Shown in pieces: positions 36,486 through 45,640 of a DNA stretch of 64,000 bases. The first letter of the stretch is position 1, and every line of letters begins with the position of its first letter. Both the position numbers and the translations under genes were made by a program. This DNA is from Polaribacter pacificus (lineage in GTDB: Bacteria; Bacteroidota; Bacteroidia; Flavobacteriales; Flavobacteriaceae), in NCBI RefSeq assembly GCF_038024035.1, contig NZ_CP150664.1:2108001-2172000 (forward strand). The letters run 5' to 3'. Under the pieces are notes generated by a model that was not told the origin of the DNA, searched no databases, and saw only the letters and a program-made list of their open reading frames with translations.

Positions 36486-36555
36486 ATTCTTTTAAAAAGA
36501 AAGAGTGTTCTTCTAAGAGTTTTAAAATTTCTCGTACTTGATTACGAGGTTTTTT
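36486..36555 (+). ncRNA. Candidate leader RNA with intrinsic terminator upstream of queA
   Basis: Between the queA promoter and its ATG lies a 6-bp hairpin (CTCGTA 36531-36536 with TACGAG 36543-36548) followed by a run of T at 36550-36555, so transcripts can end about 70 bases from their start, before queA. A weaker stem precedes it (AAGAA with TTCTT near 36499-36512). This could be an attenuator, or a short independent RNA. I see no match to the known preQ1-I motif. Confidence 0.45.
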
Positions 36556-36603
36556 ATGCCAGAAAAAGAGCATTTAACAGCGTAAAACCTATACAGTTAT
36601 CCT

Positions 36604-37653
36604 ATGAAATTATCGCATTTTAATTTTGATTTGCCAGAGGAATTATTGGCAAAACACCCTGCAGAGCACAGAGATGAATCACGTTTAATGGTGGTGAACA
36701 GAAAAGAACAAACCATTGAGCACAAGTTGTTTAAAGATGTGATTTCTTATTTTGATGAAGGGGATGTGATGATTCTTAACAATACCAAAGTTTTCCCCGC
36801 TCGTATGTATGGAAACAAAGAAAAAACGGGAGCGCGTATTGAAGTGTTTTTGTTGAGAGAATTGAATGCAGAAAATAGATTGTGGGATGTTTTGGTAGAT
36901 CCTGCTAGAAAAATTAGAATTGGAAACAAATTGTTTTTTGGAGAAGATGATAGTTTGGTTGCAGAAGTAATAGACAATACAACATCTAGAGGAAGAACTT
37001 TACGTTTTTTATTTGATGGGTCTTATGAAGAATTTAGAGCAAAATTATTAGAGCTTGGAGAAACTCCATTGCCAAAAGAAATAGAACGTGAGGTAGAGGC
37101 TTCTGATGAACAGCGTTACCAAACCATTTATGCCAAAGAAGAAGGAGCGGTAGCTGCACCATCTGCAGGATTGCACTTTTCTAAGCATTTAATGAAGCGT
37201 TTAGAGATCAAAGGAGTTGATTTTGCAGAAGTAACCCTGCATGTTGGTCTTGGGACTTTTGCACCTGTAGAAGTAGAAGATCTTTCTAAGCACAAAATGG
37301 ATTCAGAAAAAATAAACATTCCTCTTTTAGCAGAACAAAGAATCAATGATGCTATTACTCAAAAGAGAAGAATTTGTGCGGTTGGGACAACGGTAATGAG
37401 AACCATTGAGTCTTCTGTATCATCAAATGGTAGAATTAATAGCTTTGAAGGATGGACCAATAAATTTATTTTCCCTCCTTATGAGTTTAGTGTTGCTAAT
37501 AGTATGATTTCTAATTTTCACAAACCAAAATCAACCTTATTGATGCAGGTTGCTGCTTTTGGAGGTTATGATTTAATTATGAAAGCATATAAAGAAGCTA
37601 TAAAAGAAAAATATCGCTTTTCATCATATGGAGATGCGATGTTAATTATCTAA
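36604..37653 (+). CDS. queA: S-adenosylmethionine:tRNA ribosyltransferase-isomerase
   Basis: 349 residues. The start [18 protein letters not shown], the [12 protein letters not shown] segment, and [21 protein letters not shown] are diagnostic of QueA, with [11 protein letters not shown] and MHSE-like motifs replaced here by KMDSEKI. It transfers the ribosyl of SAM to 7-aminomethyl-7-deazaguanine in tRNA anticodons, the penultimate step of queuosine synthesis. It has a separate promoter, a leader with a terminator-like hairpin and its own terminator. A queuosine precursor transporter is encoded about 21 kb away in the same window. Confidence 0.94.
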   Translation: MKLSHFNFDLPEELLAKHPAEHRDESRLMVVNRKEQTIEHKLFKDVISYFDEGDVMILNNTKVFPARMYGNKEKTGARIEVFLLRELNAENRLWDVLVDPARKIRIGNKLFFGEDDSLVAEVIDNTTSRGRTLRFLFDGSYEEFRAKLLELGETPLPKEIEREVEASDEQRYQTIYAKEEGAVAAPSAGLHFSKHLMKRLEIKGVDFAEVTLHVGLGTFAPVEVEDLSKHKMDSEKINIPLLAEQRINDAITQKRRICAVGTTVMRTIESSVSSNGRINSFEGWTNKFIFPPYEFSVANSMISNFHKPKSTLLMQVAAFGGYDLIMKAYKEAIKEKYRFSSYGDAMLII

Positions 37654-37685
37654 ATGCTAACAAGCATTTTAAATAGAATTTATAG

Positions 37686-37719
37686 AAACTGGAACTTTAA
37701 ATAAAGGACCAGTTTTTTT
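37686..37719 (+). terminator. Terminator of queA
   Basis: AACTGG at 37687-37692 pairs with CCAGTT at 37709-37714 around an inner CTTTA/TAAAG stem, followed by a T run. Confidence 0.8.
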
Positions 37720-37761
37720 ATATATTTTTGTAGTGAATTATAACAGTCTTAATACACAATT

Positions 37762-38799
37762 TTGATTAAAAAGAAAGACATCCGAGCTCTAAGTAAAGAA
37801 CAGTTGCGAGATTTTTTTGTCGACAATGGCGAAAAAGCATTTCGAGGCAATCAAGTTTATGAATGGTTGTGGGGCAAAGCCTTACACACCTTTGAAGACA
37901 TGACCAATTTATCGAAGGAGACAAGAGCGATGTTAGAGGCTAATTTTGTGATCAACCATATCCAGGTAGATAACATTCAAAGAAGTAAAGACGGTACTGT
38001 AAAAAACGCTGTGCGCTTGCATGATGGTTTGGTAGTAGAGTCTGTGCTAATCCCAACAGAAACCAGAACTACTGCCTGTGTTTCTAGCCAGGTAGGTTGT
38101 AGTTTAGATTGTCGATTCTGTGCAACTTCTCGTTTAAAAAGAATGAGAAATCTAAACGCTGATGAGATTTACGATCAAGTAGTAGCCATTAATAAAGAGA
38201 GTTTGTTGTATCACAATCACAAGCTGTCAAATATTGTTTTTATGGGGATGGGAGAACCCTTGATGAACTACAATAACGTTATCAAATCTATAGAAAAAAT
38301 CACATCTCCTGAAGGCTTGGGGATGTCTCCAAAAAGAATTACAGTTTCTACTTCTGGAGTCCCAAAAATCATCAAAAAAATGGCTGATGATGAAGTAAAA
38401 TTTAACTTGGCTGTTTCTTTGCATTCGGCAATTGATGAGGTTAGAACTTCTATCATGCCTTTTAATGCAACGTTTCCTTTAAAAGATCTTAAAGAATCTT
38501 TAGAATACTGGTACGAAAAAACCCAACGTACAATTACTTATGAGTATGTTGTTTGGGGAGGAATCAATGATCGTAAAGAAGACATAGATGCGCTGATTAA
38601 GTTTTGTAGTTATGTGCCTTGCAAGGTAAATCTTATTGAATACAATCCTATTGATGATGGTGAGTTTCAACAAGCAAGTCCACAAGCTATCAATAATTAT
38701 ATTTCTAATTTAGAAATGCACGATATTGTAGTCAATGTAAGACGCTCAAGAGGGAAAGATATTGATGCAGCCTGCGGTCAGTTGGCAAATAAATCTTAA
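37762..38799 (+). CDS. rlmN: 23S rRNA (adenine2503-C2)-methyltransferase
   Basis: 345 residues from TTG at 37762 (reads IKKKDIRALSKEQ). The radical SAM motif is CSLDCRFCATS (C-x3-C-x2-C), and the segments VFMGMGEPLMNY and VNVRRSRGKDIDAACGQL are family-specific. The enzyme methylates A2503 of 23S rRNA and A37 of some tRNAs. The TTG start is favoured because no ATG lies in the first 50 codons and the N-terminal sequence already matches RlmN. It may have a TATTTTTG box at 37723-37730. Confidence 0.93.
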   Translation: MIKKKDIRALSKEQLRDFFVDNGEKAFRGNQVYEWLWGKALHTFEDMTNLSKETRAMLEANFVINHIQVDNIQRSKDGTVKNAVRLHDGLVVESVLIPTETRTTACVSSQVGCSLDCRFCATSRLKRMRNLNADEIYDQVVAINKESLLYHNHKLSNIVFMGMGEPLMNYNNVIKSIEKITSPEGLGMSPKRITVSTSGVPKIIKKMADDEVKFNLAVSLHSAIDEVRTSIMPFNATFPLKDLKESLEYWYEKTQRTITYEYVVWGGINDRKEDIDALIKFCSYVPCKVNLIEYNPIDDGEFQQASPQAINNYISNLEMHDIVVNVRRSRGKDIDAACGQLANKS

Positions 38800-38806
38800 T
38801 ACTGTT

Positions 38807-39547
38807 TTGTTAAAATCATTTTTTTTTCAATCAATTCAGACCTTAGGAGCCATAATGTTTATTATGCTCATAGGTCTTATCATAGATAGTAAATATGTAG
38901 CAGTAAATTATTTTGAAGATGCACAATGGATAAATAATATATTGGTTGTTTTTCTATTTATATGGGTTTATCATCAATCTCCAAAGCGTAGTAAGGAACT
39001 TTTAATATATGCAGCTCTTATAGCAATTGTAGGCGAATATATGTTTTCAAAACTTTTGGGAATGTATACATATCGTTTGGGAAATATTCCTCATTATATT
39101 CCTTTTGGACATGGAATAGTATTCATTTTTATATATAATTTTTCCAAAAAATCAGAAGTTAAAAATCGCAGGAAAGCAATTGAGAAGGTTTTTACAATTA
39201 GTATTTTTTTTACTGCTTTCTTTTTTTTAATTTTTAAAAATGATTGGTTTGGATTTCTCTTAACCCTACTCGTCTTTTTCTTTTTAAGAAATTATCCAAA
39301 GGAAAAATTATTTTATTTAACCATGTTTGTTTTTGTATTGTACACAGAGGTAGTAGGCACATTTCTTGAGTGTTGGAAATGGCCTCCTATTGCTTTTGGT
39401 AAGTTTTCCTTTATGCCAAGTGCAAATCCACCAATCGGAATTTGTTTTTTTTACTTTGGTCTAGATAGAGGAACGATGTCTATTTATAAAAGAAAACATA
39501 AAGAAGCGTGGGCTAGGTTAAAAAGAATTAGGGCTATTACTGCTTAA
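38807..39547 (+). CDS. Polytopic membrane protein of unknown function
   Basis: About 246 residues from a TTG at 38807, just after rlmN; the ATG at 38855 would cut into the first membrane helix, and the frame upstream of 38807 lies inside rlmN. Six or seven hydrophobic segments are visible, for example GAIMFIMLIGLIID, IFFTAFFFLIFKN and GICFFYFGLDRG. A conserved-looking central motif reads LGMYTYRLGNIPHYIPFGHG. I do not know a function; the pattern suggests a small integral membrane protein of Flavobacteriia. The convergent neighbour overlaps its end by 11 bases. Confidence 0.65.
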   Translation: MLKSFFFQSIQTLGAIMFIMLIGLIIDSKYVAVNYFEDAQWINNILVVFLFIWVYHQSPKRSKELLIYAALIAIVGEYMFSKLLGMYTYRLGNIPHYIPFGHGIVFIFIYNFSKKSEVKNRRKAIEKVFTISIFFTAFFFLIFKNDWFGFLLTLLVFFFLRNYPKEKLFYLTMFVFVLYTEVVGTFLECWKWPPIAFGKFSFMPSANPPIGICFFYFGLDRGTMSIYKRKHKEAWARLKRIRAITA

Positions 39548-40052
39548 TTAAAATAGCTTTTTGCACGACAGAAATTGGAAAGCCAAAAACCTCTGGAATT
39601 TCATTTGATGATCCTCCAGTGATTGTTTTATTTTTGGTGGGGCTAAAGAGTATTTCAAAGAGCATACTGTCTTTAAAGAATTCCATTCGGGTACTCAAGA
39701 AATTTCCTTGAACTTCAAAAAAACTATATAAAGTGTTGTTAAGCACTTTGGCTGGTAGAATAATTCCATTGTTTTCATCTACTTCATAAATTCCTTTAGC
39801 GCGATCCTTTACGACAAGTGAATAATTTCTAGGAGTATTGTTATAGACTAAAACATACTTAAAGCGATCAATGGTGTCTGTTTTTTTTAATTGAAATTCC
39901 ATAGCTATTTTTTGTTGACCACTTGGAGAGTCAATCAGTAAAGTTCCTTTATAACTGCCTAAGTAATTTTCTGGAAATGCTTGGTCCGTATTTTGAGAAA
40001 AAGCTTGTGAGCCTATAAATAAAAGTAAAAAAGTATACAAAAATGCTTTCAT
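39537..40052 (-). CDS. Exported protein of unknown function, 171 aa
   Basis: 171 residues. A signal peptide ends near QAFSQN (residue 20). The mature part looks like a calycin- or lipocalin-like beta domain (LGSYKGTLLIDSPSG, then IAMEFQLKKTD), but this is only a pattern impression. It is likely periplasmic or outer-membrane associated. It overlaps the convergent membrane-protein gene by 11 bases and is divergent from the polyprenyl synthase. Confidence 0.6.
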   Translation of the reverse strand: MKAFLYTFLLLFIGSQAFSQNTDQAFPENYLGSYKGTLLIDSPSGQQKIAMEFQLKKTDTIDRFKYVLVYNNTPRNYSLVVKDRAKGIYEVDENNGIILPAKVLNNTLYSFFEVQGNFLSTRMEFFKDSMLFEILFSPTKNKTITGGSSNEIPEVFGFPISVVQKAILIKQ

Positions 40053-40097
40053 TGGATTATATGTTTCATCAAAGATACTGATTCCGTATTAATTTGT

Positions 40098-40105
40098 TAT
40101 TTTTG
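40098..40105 (+). promoter_or_regulatory. -7 box (TATTTTTG) of the polyprenyl synthase gene
   Basis: It matches TAnnTTTG and lies 30 bases before the ATG at 40135. No TTG at the usual distance. Confidence 0.4.
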
Positions 40106-40134
40106 AACATCCAACACAACTCTAATTCAGCACG

Positions 40135-41112
40135 ATGAAAGCTGTAGAATTAATACAACTTCCTATAAAAAACGAAATGGAACTTTTTGAAGAAAAGTTC
40201 AAGGCTTCTATGTTGACGAAGGTTCCCTTACTCAACAGGATTACCTATTATATCGTTCGAAGAAAAGGAAAACAAATGCGTCCGATGTTTATCTTTTTGG
40301 TCGCAAAAATGGTTTCTGATGGAGGTTTTGATGAGCGTACCTATAGAGGCGCTTCTGTTGTAGAGTTAATTCATACGGCTACACTAGTTCATGATGATGT
40401 GGTTGATGATAGCAATAGACGTAGAGGTTTTTTCTCTGTAAATGCACTTTGGAAAAACAAAATCGCGGTATTGGTTGGCGATTTCTTATTGTCAAAAGGA
40501 CTATTACTGTCTATTGATAATGAAGATTTTGATTTGCTTAAATTAATTTCAATTGCCGTTCGCGAAATGAGCGAGGGTGAGTTGTTGCAAATAGAAAAAG
40601 CGAGAAATTTAGACATCACAGAAGAGGTCTATTTTGAGATTATCCGTCAAAAAACGGCAACCTTAATCGCTGCTTGTTGTGGAATCGGTGCAGCATCCGT
40701 TGGGGCTAATCAAGACACAGTTCAGCAAATGCGAAAGTTTGGTGAGTATATCGGAATCGCGTTTCAAATAAAGGATGATTTATTTGATTATACCGAAGAT
40801 AAAATAGGCAAACCTACAGGGATAGATATTAAAGAACGCAAAATGACTTTGCCTTTAATTTACACCTTAAATTCTTGTTCTGATAAAGATAAAAAATGGC
40901 TAATCAACTCAGTCAAGAAACACAATACAGACAAGAAAAGAGTAAAACAAGTGATCGCTTTTGTCAAAGAGCACGGAGGGATAGAATACACCGTTCAGAA
41001 AATGACAAATTATAAGAACAAAGCTTTGTCAATTCTTGAGAATTACCCATCATCTCCTTATAAAGATTCATTGCTTCATATGATTGATTACGTGGTAGAG
41101 CGTAAAGTTTAA
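40135..41112 (+). CDS. Polyprenyl (long-chain) diphosphate synthase
   Basis: 325 residues. First aspartate-rich motif LVHDDVVDDSNRRRG and second IKDDLFDYTEDK are both complete. The length fits octaprenyl/heptaprenyl synthases such as IspB, making the side chain of menaquinone, the usual quinone in this phylum. Exact chain length cannot be read reliably. It is convergent with, and 4 bases from, the GH3-family gene. Confidence 0.9.
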   Translation: MKAVELIQLPIKNEMELFEEKFKASMLTKVPLLNRITYYIVRRKGKQMRPMFIFLVAKMVSDGGFDERTYRGASVVELIHTATLVHDDVVDDSNRRRGFFSVNALWKNKIAVLVGDFLLSKGLLLSIDNEDFDLLKLISIAVREMSEGELLQIEKARNLDITEEVYFEIIRQKTATLIAACCGIGAASVGANQDTVQQMRKFGEYIGIAFQIKDDLFDYTEDKIGKPTGIDIKERKMTLPLIYTLNSCSDKDKKWLINSVKKHNTDKKRVKQVIAFVKEHGGIEYTVQKMTNYKNKALSILENYPSSPYKDSLLHMIDYVVERKV

Positions 41113-41115
41113 TTA

Positions 41116-42624
41116 TTACAATGCTAATAATTCTTCAATAAAATTCCGATTGTTAGACAAACGAGGAACTTTGTGTTGTCCTCCAAGTTTACCTCTTTGC
41201 TTTAACCAACTGTAAAACAAGCCTTTTTTTGCAACGTGAATCACAGGCATTTCTAAAGTCATATTGTTGTAGCGTTTGGCCTCATAATCAGAGTTGATAG
41301 ATTTTAAAGCATTGTCTAAAACTTCTTTAAAATAATCTAAATGGTCTGGTTTTTTAGCAAACTCAATAATCCATTCATGACCACCGCTTTTCTTTCCTTT
41401 CATAAAAATTGGAGCTACGGTATAGTCTGTTACAGAAGCATTGGTTTTTTCACAGGCCAAGCGCAGGGCTTCTTCTGTGTTTTCTATAATTAATTCTTCA
41501 CCAAAAACATTGATAAAATGCTTGGTGCGTCCGGTAATCTTTAGGCGATAAGGTTCTGTTGAGGTAAACTTTACGGTATCTCCAATAAGATAGCGCCACA
41601 AACCACCATTTGTGGTGATAACCACAGCGTAATTTACGCCTGTTCTCACTTTTGACAATGGAATGGCAGTTGACTGCTCTCCATCGTATTTGGTCATCGG
41701 GATAAACTCATAAAAAATACCATAGTCCAACATAAGCAACAGTTCTTTAGAGTTGTTTCTGTCTTGAATGGCAAAAAAACCTTCTGATGCATTATAGGTT
41801 TCGTAGTATTTAAAATCCTTTTTAGGAATCAATTTTTTATACTGCTCTCTATAGGGGTTAAAGTTAACACCTCCATGAAAGTAGACTTCAAGATTTGGCC
41901 AAACTTCTAGAATATTGTTTTTACCTGTTTTTTCTAAAACTCGATTTAATAAGACCAGCATCCACGATGGAACCCCAACCAAACTGGTAATATTCTCTTG
42001 GATGGTTTCATCTATAATGGCTTCCATTTTGGCTTCCCACTCACTCATTAAAGCAGTTTCTTGTCTTGGAGCTGAACTAAAATCAGCCCAAAAAGGCATG
42101 TTTTCTATAATAATTGCAGAGAGGTCTCCAAAATAGGAGTTGTTGTCTTCATACACTGCTGAACTGCCTCCTAAACGCAGTCCTTTTCCGGTAAACAGCT
42201 GCGTGTTTTCGTTGTTGTTGATATACAGGCACAGCATGTCTTTACCTGCTTTAAGATGACAGTATTCAATGGCTTCATCACTAACAGGGATAAATTTACT
42301 CTTGGCATTTGTGGTTCCGCTTGATTTTGCAAACCAACGGATATTTGTAGGCCAAAATAGATTTTGCTCACCTTTTCTACAACGTTCTATAAGTGGTTCA
42401 ATACTTTCGTATTGTTGGATGGGTACTTTGTCTGCAAAGTCTTGATAATTTTTAAGAGATCCGAATTCGTGCTTTTTTCCAAATTCTGTATTCTTGGCGG
42501 TACTGAGCAGTTTTAATAACAATTCTTGTTGAACATCAACAGGGTATTTTAAAAACAGTTCAATTTGATGCTTACGCTTCTTTAAAAACCAAGAAATAAT
42601 AGAGTTTACTATAGTGATTGGCAT
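41116..42624 (-). CDS. GH3-family (auxin-promoter-like) adenylate-forming protein
   Basis: 502 residues. The ATP/AMP-binding region is SSGTTNAKSKFIPVSDEA, followed by YNASEGFF and the RLKITGRTKHFINVFGEEL segment characteristic of GH3 enzymes. Plant GH3 proteins conjugate amino acids to acyl hormones; bacterial members occur in Bacteroidota and some Gammaproteobacteria, and their substrates are unknown. It has full length and no truncation. It is divergent from the DUF2797 gene and convergent with the polyprenyl synthase. Confidence 0.9.
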   Translation of the reverse strand: MPITIVNSIISWFLKKRKHQIELFLKYPVDVQQELLLKLLSTAKNTEFGKKHEFGSLKNYQDFADKVPIQQYESIEPLIERCRKGEQNLFWPTNIRWFAKSSGTTNAKSKFIPVSDEAIEYCHLKAGKDMLCLYINNNENTQLFTGKGLRLGGSSAVYEDNNSYFGDLSAIIIENMPFWADFSSAPRQETALMSEWEAKMEAIIDETIQENITSLVGVPSWMLVLLNRVLEKTGKNNILEVWPNLEVYFHGGVNFNPYREQYKKLIPKKDFKYYETYNASEGFFAIQDRNNSKELLLMLDYGIFYEFIPMTKYDGEQSTAIPLSKVRTGVNYAVVITTNGGLWRYLIGDTVKFTSTEPYRLKITGRTKHFINVFGEELIIENTEEALRLACEKTNASVTDYTVAPIFMKGKKSGGHEWIIEFAKKPDHLDYFKEVLDNALKSINSDYEAKRYNNMTLEMPVIHVAKKGLFYSWLKQRGKLGGQHKVPRLSNNRNFIEELLAL

Positions 42625-42626
42625 TC

Positions 42627-42654
42627 TTGTTTTTTGAGGTTAAAGTTATCTTTG
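42627..42654 (+). promoter_or_regulatory. Promoter of the DUF2797 gene (TTG-N17-TATCTTTG)
   Basis: TTG at 42627-42629 and TATCTTTG at 42647-42654. The transcript would begin near 42661, about 75 bases before the chosen ATG. Confidence 0.5.
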
Positions 42655-42735
42655 CAAAGTTTTTTAAACTTAGATATTTAAAGTAAGTTTGTTTCAGTGC
42701 ACTGCATAGATGTTAAAAATACTAAAATCTTTTGT

Positions 42736-43536
42736 ATGATTTATCAAGGAGTTTTAAAAAAAATGCCAACCGAAAATTTAGAAACTGTCCAATACTATTT
42801 AGAATTGGGTTCAGACTTCTTAAATATGAATCAGTTACTAGAAAAAAACCTGGAATTAAATTTTGTGCATTACCAATGTTTGTCTTGCGGATTGGATAAA
42901 GAAATCTACAGACAGGGCTTTTGCAAGTCTTGTTTTTTTGATATACCAAGCGCAGGAGATTGGATTATGAGACCAGAATTGAGTACAGCACATTTAGGTA
43001 TCGCTGATAGAGATTTAGACTATGAAAAATCTGTTCAATTGCAGCCGCATATTGTGTATCTAGCCAACTCAAGCAATGTTAAAGTTGGAGTCACAAGGAA
43101 GAGTCAAATACCAACTCGGTGGATTGATCAAGGTGCTCATGAAGCCTTAGAGATTGTAGAGGTTCCAAATCGATATTTAGCGGGAGTTACAGAAGTCGCT
43201 TTAAAAGAATTTGTTGCTGATAAAACCAATTGGAGAACCATGCTAAAAAATGAAATTGAGGATGTTGATCTTTTAGCTTGGAGGCAAAAATTAAAAGCTC
43301 ATATTCCTCAAGAGGCACTTCCGTACTTTATTGACAATCAAAAAGAAACCGAATTGCATTTTCCAGTAAATAAATATCCCAAAAAACCCAAAAGTTTGAA
43401 CTTGGTAAAGTCGCAAAGTTTTCAAGGAAAACTCGTTGGAATCAAAGGGCAGTATTTGATCTTTGAAGATGAAACAGTTTTTAATATCAGAGCCAATGAA
43501 GGGCTGTTTGTCTCTCTTTCTATAGTGTCTGGTTAG
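42736..43536 (+). CDS. DUF2797 domain protein with zinc-ribbon cysteines
   Basis: 266 residues from the ATG at 42736 (MIYQGVLKKM), the expected family start; a longer frame begins 13 codons earlier. Four cysteines form a zinc-ribbon pattern (C48, C51, C63, C66 in YQCLSCG and FCKSC). A segment YLANSSNVKVGVTRKSQIPTR resembles the GIY-YIG nuclease core. The role of the family is not established; nucleic acid binding is a fair inference. Confidence 0.82.
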   Translation: MIYQGVLKKMPTENLETVQYYLELGSDFLNMNQLLEKNLELNFVHYQCLSCGLDKEIYRQGFCKSCFFDIPSAGDWIMRPELSTAHLGIADRDLDYEKSVQLQPHIVYLANSSNVKVGVTRKSQIPTRWIDQGAHEALEIVEVPNRYLAGVTEVALKEFVADKTNWRTMLKNEIEDVDLLAWRQKLKAHIPQEALPYFIDNQKETELHFPVNKYPKKPKSLNLVKSQSFQGKLVGIKGQYLIFEDETVFNIRANEGLFVSLSIVSG

Positions 43537-43594
43537 TTGAAATCAGTTCTAGTAAACTTAAAATAGCCCTTATTAATCAACCTAAGAATTCAAA

Positions 43595-44551
43595 ATGAAA
43601 AACAATCTTTTAAAAGTTGCCTTAGCACAAATTTCACCTGTTTGGTTGAACAAAGAAAAAACGATTAAAAAAATTGAAAACTCGATCATCGAGGCAGCTC
43701 AAGAAGCCTGTGAGCTGATTGTTTTTGGAGAAGGTTTATTGCCTGGTTATCCCTTTTGGATTTCGCTTACAGATGGTGCAGCTTGGGATTCATCCGTTCA
43801 GAAAGAGCTGTATGCGCATTATGTTAGAAATTCAATTTGCATAGAAAAAGGAGAGTTAACATCCATTTGTAATTTGGCAAAGAAGCATAGCATTGCTGTT
43901 TATTTAGGGATTATTGAGCGTGCACAAAATCGAGGAGGTCATAGTGTTTACGCTTCTTTGGTATATATCAATGAGCGAGGAGAGATAAAATCTGTCCACA
44001 GAAAATTGCAACCAACCTATGATGAGCGATTGGCTTGGGCGCCTGGTGATGGAAATGGATTGCAGGTTCATCCGCTAAAAGACTTTACATTGGGTGGGTT
44101 AAATTGTTGGGAAAACTGGATGCCTTTACCCAGAGCGGCTCTCTATGGTTTAGGAGAAAATTTGCATATAGCTGTTTGGCCAGGAAGTGATCATAATACC
44201 AAAGATATTACACGGTTTATCGCAAGAGAATCGCGGTCTTTTGTGATTTCTGTCTCAAGCTTAATGCAAACGTCAGATTTTCCTAAAGACACGCCGCATT
44301 TAGATAAAATTCTGAACAAAGCACCTGCTGTATTGGCAAATGGAGGCTCGTGTATTGCATCGCCAAACGGTGAGTGGTTGGTAGCTCCAGTAGTAGACAA
44401 GGAAGGCTTAATTATTCAAACTATTGATTTTAATCGAGTGTTAGAAGAACGTCAAAATTTTGATTGTGTAGGTCATTATTCTAGACCAGACATTACAAAG
44501 TTAGCGGTGAATAGAGAGCGCCAAAGTACTGTTTCTTATACCGATTCTTAA
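43595..44551 (+). CDS. Carbon-nitrogen hydrolase, nitrilase-type
   Basis: 318 residues. The Glu-Lys-Cys catalytic set is visible: Glu46 in FGEGLLPGYPFW, Lys137 in HRKLQPTYDERLAW and Cys171 in GLNCWENWMPL. The Cys-Trp-Glu-Asn context is that of aliphatic nitrilases and cyanide hydratases rather than amidases, so it may hydrolyse a nitrile to an acid. The substrate is unknown. It overlaps a convergent LacI-family regulator by 4 bases, a possible but unproven regulatory link. Confidence 0.88.
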   Translation: MKNNLLKVALAQISPVWLNKEKTIKKIENSIIEAAQEACELIVFGEGLLPGYPFWISLTDGAAWDSSVQKELYAHYVRNSICIEKGELTSICNLAKKHSIAVYLGIIERAQNRGGHSVYASLVYINERGEIKSVHRKLQPTYDERLAWAPGDGNGLQVHPLKDFTLGGLNCWENWMPLPRAALYGLGENLHIAVWPGSDHNTKDITRFIARESRSFVISVSSLMQTSDFPKDTPHLDKILNKAPAVLANGGSCIASPNGEWLVAPVVDKEGLIIQTIDFNRVLEERQNFDCVGHYSRPDITKLAVNRERQSTVSYTDS

Positions 44552-45570
44552 ATGCGTGTCGAGTTTCGTTCTACCAAATCTGTTTGAATTACTTTGGTAA
44601 CACTAGCTTCACTAGTGTTTTTATTTTCAATTTTATCAATCAGCATTTTGGCAGCAGTTTCTCCCATGATTTCTCCATGTTGACTAACTGTTGTTAATTT
44701 TGGACTCGAGTGTCTGGCGATGATTCCATTTGAAAATGAGATTACAGAAAAATCATCAGGTACTGTATGGCCTTTTCGCTGTGCAATTTTCATAGCAGCG
44801 ATGGCCGAAGATTCATCTGTTGTGATGACACTGTCTATGTGGTTTTCTTCAAAATACGGCAATAAAATACGCTCGTATTGTTTGTAATCTTCTTCAAAAA
44901 TATGAATGACCAAGTTAGGGTTGATTTCCATATTTCGCTTTTTTAAGCCTTCAAGATAGCCTAGTTCACGCTCTTTGCCGCTTTTTAAATGACTTTGTGT
45001 AGAAATAAAGGCAATGTGTTTACAGCCTGTTTTAGCAAGATGATCAACAGCATTAATGGCTCCTTCAAAATCATTGGTGATTACCTTATCGCAATCCACA
45101 TCTTTAGCAACTCTATCAAACATTACAATAGGCAAACCTTGCTCAAGTGTTTTTGTTAAATGCACAAAATTATTTTGTTCTTCGGTTTGTTCAGCTATTG
45201 ACAATAAAAAACCGTCTATACTGCCGTTTGATAGCATTTCTATGGTCTCTACTTCCTTGTCAAAGGATTCATTAGAAATACAGGTAATTACCTTATATCC
45301 ACTTTTATTTGCTTCTTTTTCTACGCCTTTAAATACTTGCGCAAAAAAATAATTGAGCATGTTTGGGATGATGACACCAATTGTTTTTGTTTGCCTCTTT
45401 TTTAAACTAAGCGCATTAAAATTGGGCTTATAATTGTGCTCTTTTGCATATTCTTGAATCTTAAGCTTCGTGCTTTTACTAATCTCATAGCTGTCATTTA
45501 AAGCCTTAGAAACTGTAGATATCGAAACATTAAAATGAGCCGCAATGTCTTTTATGGTTAGTCTATTCAT
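44548..45570 (-). CDS. LacI-family transcriptional regulator
   Basis: 340 residues from the ATG at 45570. The N-terminal helix-turn-helix (TIKDIAAHFNVSISTVSKAL) and the KLKIQEYAKEHNYKPN hinge region are typical. A periplasmic-binding-protein-like effector domain follows, with FDRVAKDVDCDKVITND and HIAFISTQSH. The effector is likely a sugar, but no sugar genes are adjacent. It is a lone regulator that ends against the nitrilase gene. Confidence 0.92.
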   Translation of the reverse strand: MNRLTIKDIAAHFNVSISTVSKALNDSYEISKSTKLKIQEYAKEHNYKPNFNALSLKKRQTKTIGVIIPNMLNYFFAQVFKGVEKEANKSGYKVITCISNESFDKEVETIEMLSNGSIDGFLLSIAEQTEEQNNFVHLTKTLEQGLPIVMFDRVAKDVDCDKVITNDFEGAINAVDHLAKTGCKHIAFISTQSHLKSGKERELGYLEGLKKRNMEINPNLVIHIFEEDYKQYERILLPYFEENHIDSVITTDESSAIAAMKIAQRKGHTVPDDFSVISFSNGIIARHSSPKLTTVSQHGEIMGETAAKMLIDKIENKNTSEASVTKVIQTDLVERNSTRI

Positions 45571-45640
45571 CAAGAAGAATTAAGACCCTAAAATACAAAA
45601 AAAAATATAGACTGTAAGGGGTATTCTATTAACAAATCTG

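Noticed and set aside
36486..36555. preQ1-I riboswitch
   Set aside because: The queA context suggested it, but I see no conserved preQ1 aptamer sequence; only a hairpin with a T run.
36555..36584. Nine-codon leader peptide (ATG...TAA) just before queA
   Set aside because: Too short to support, with no codon bias or regulatory residues that would mark an attenuator peptide.
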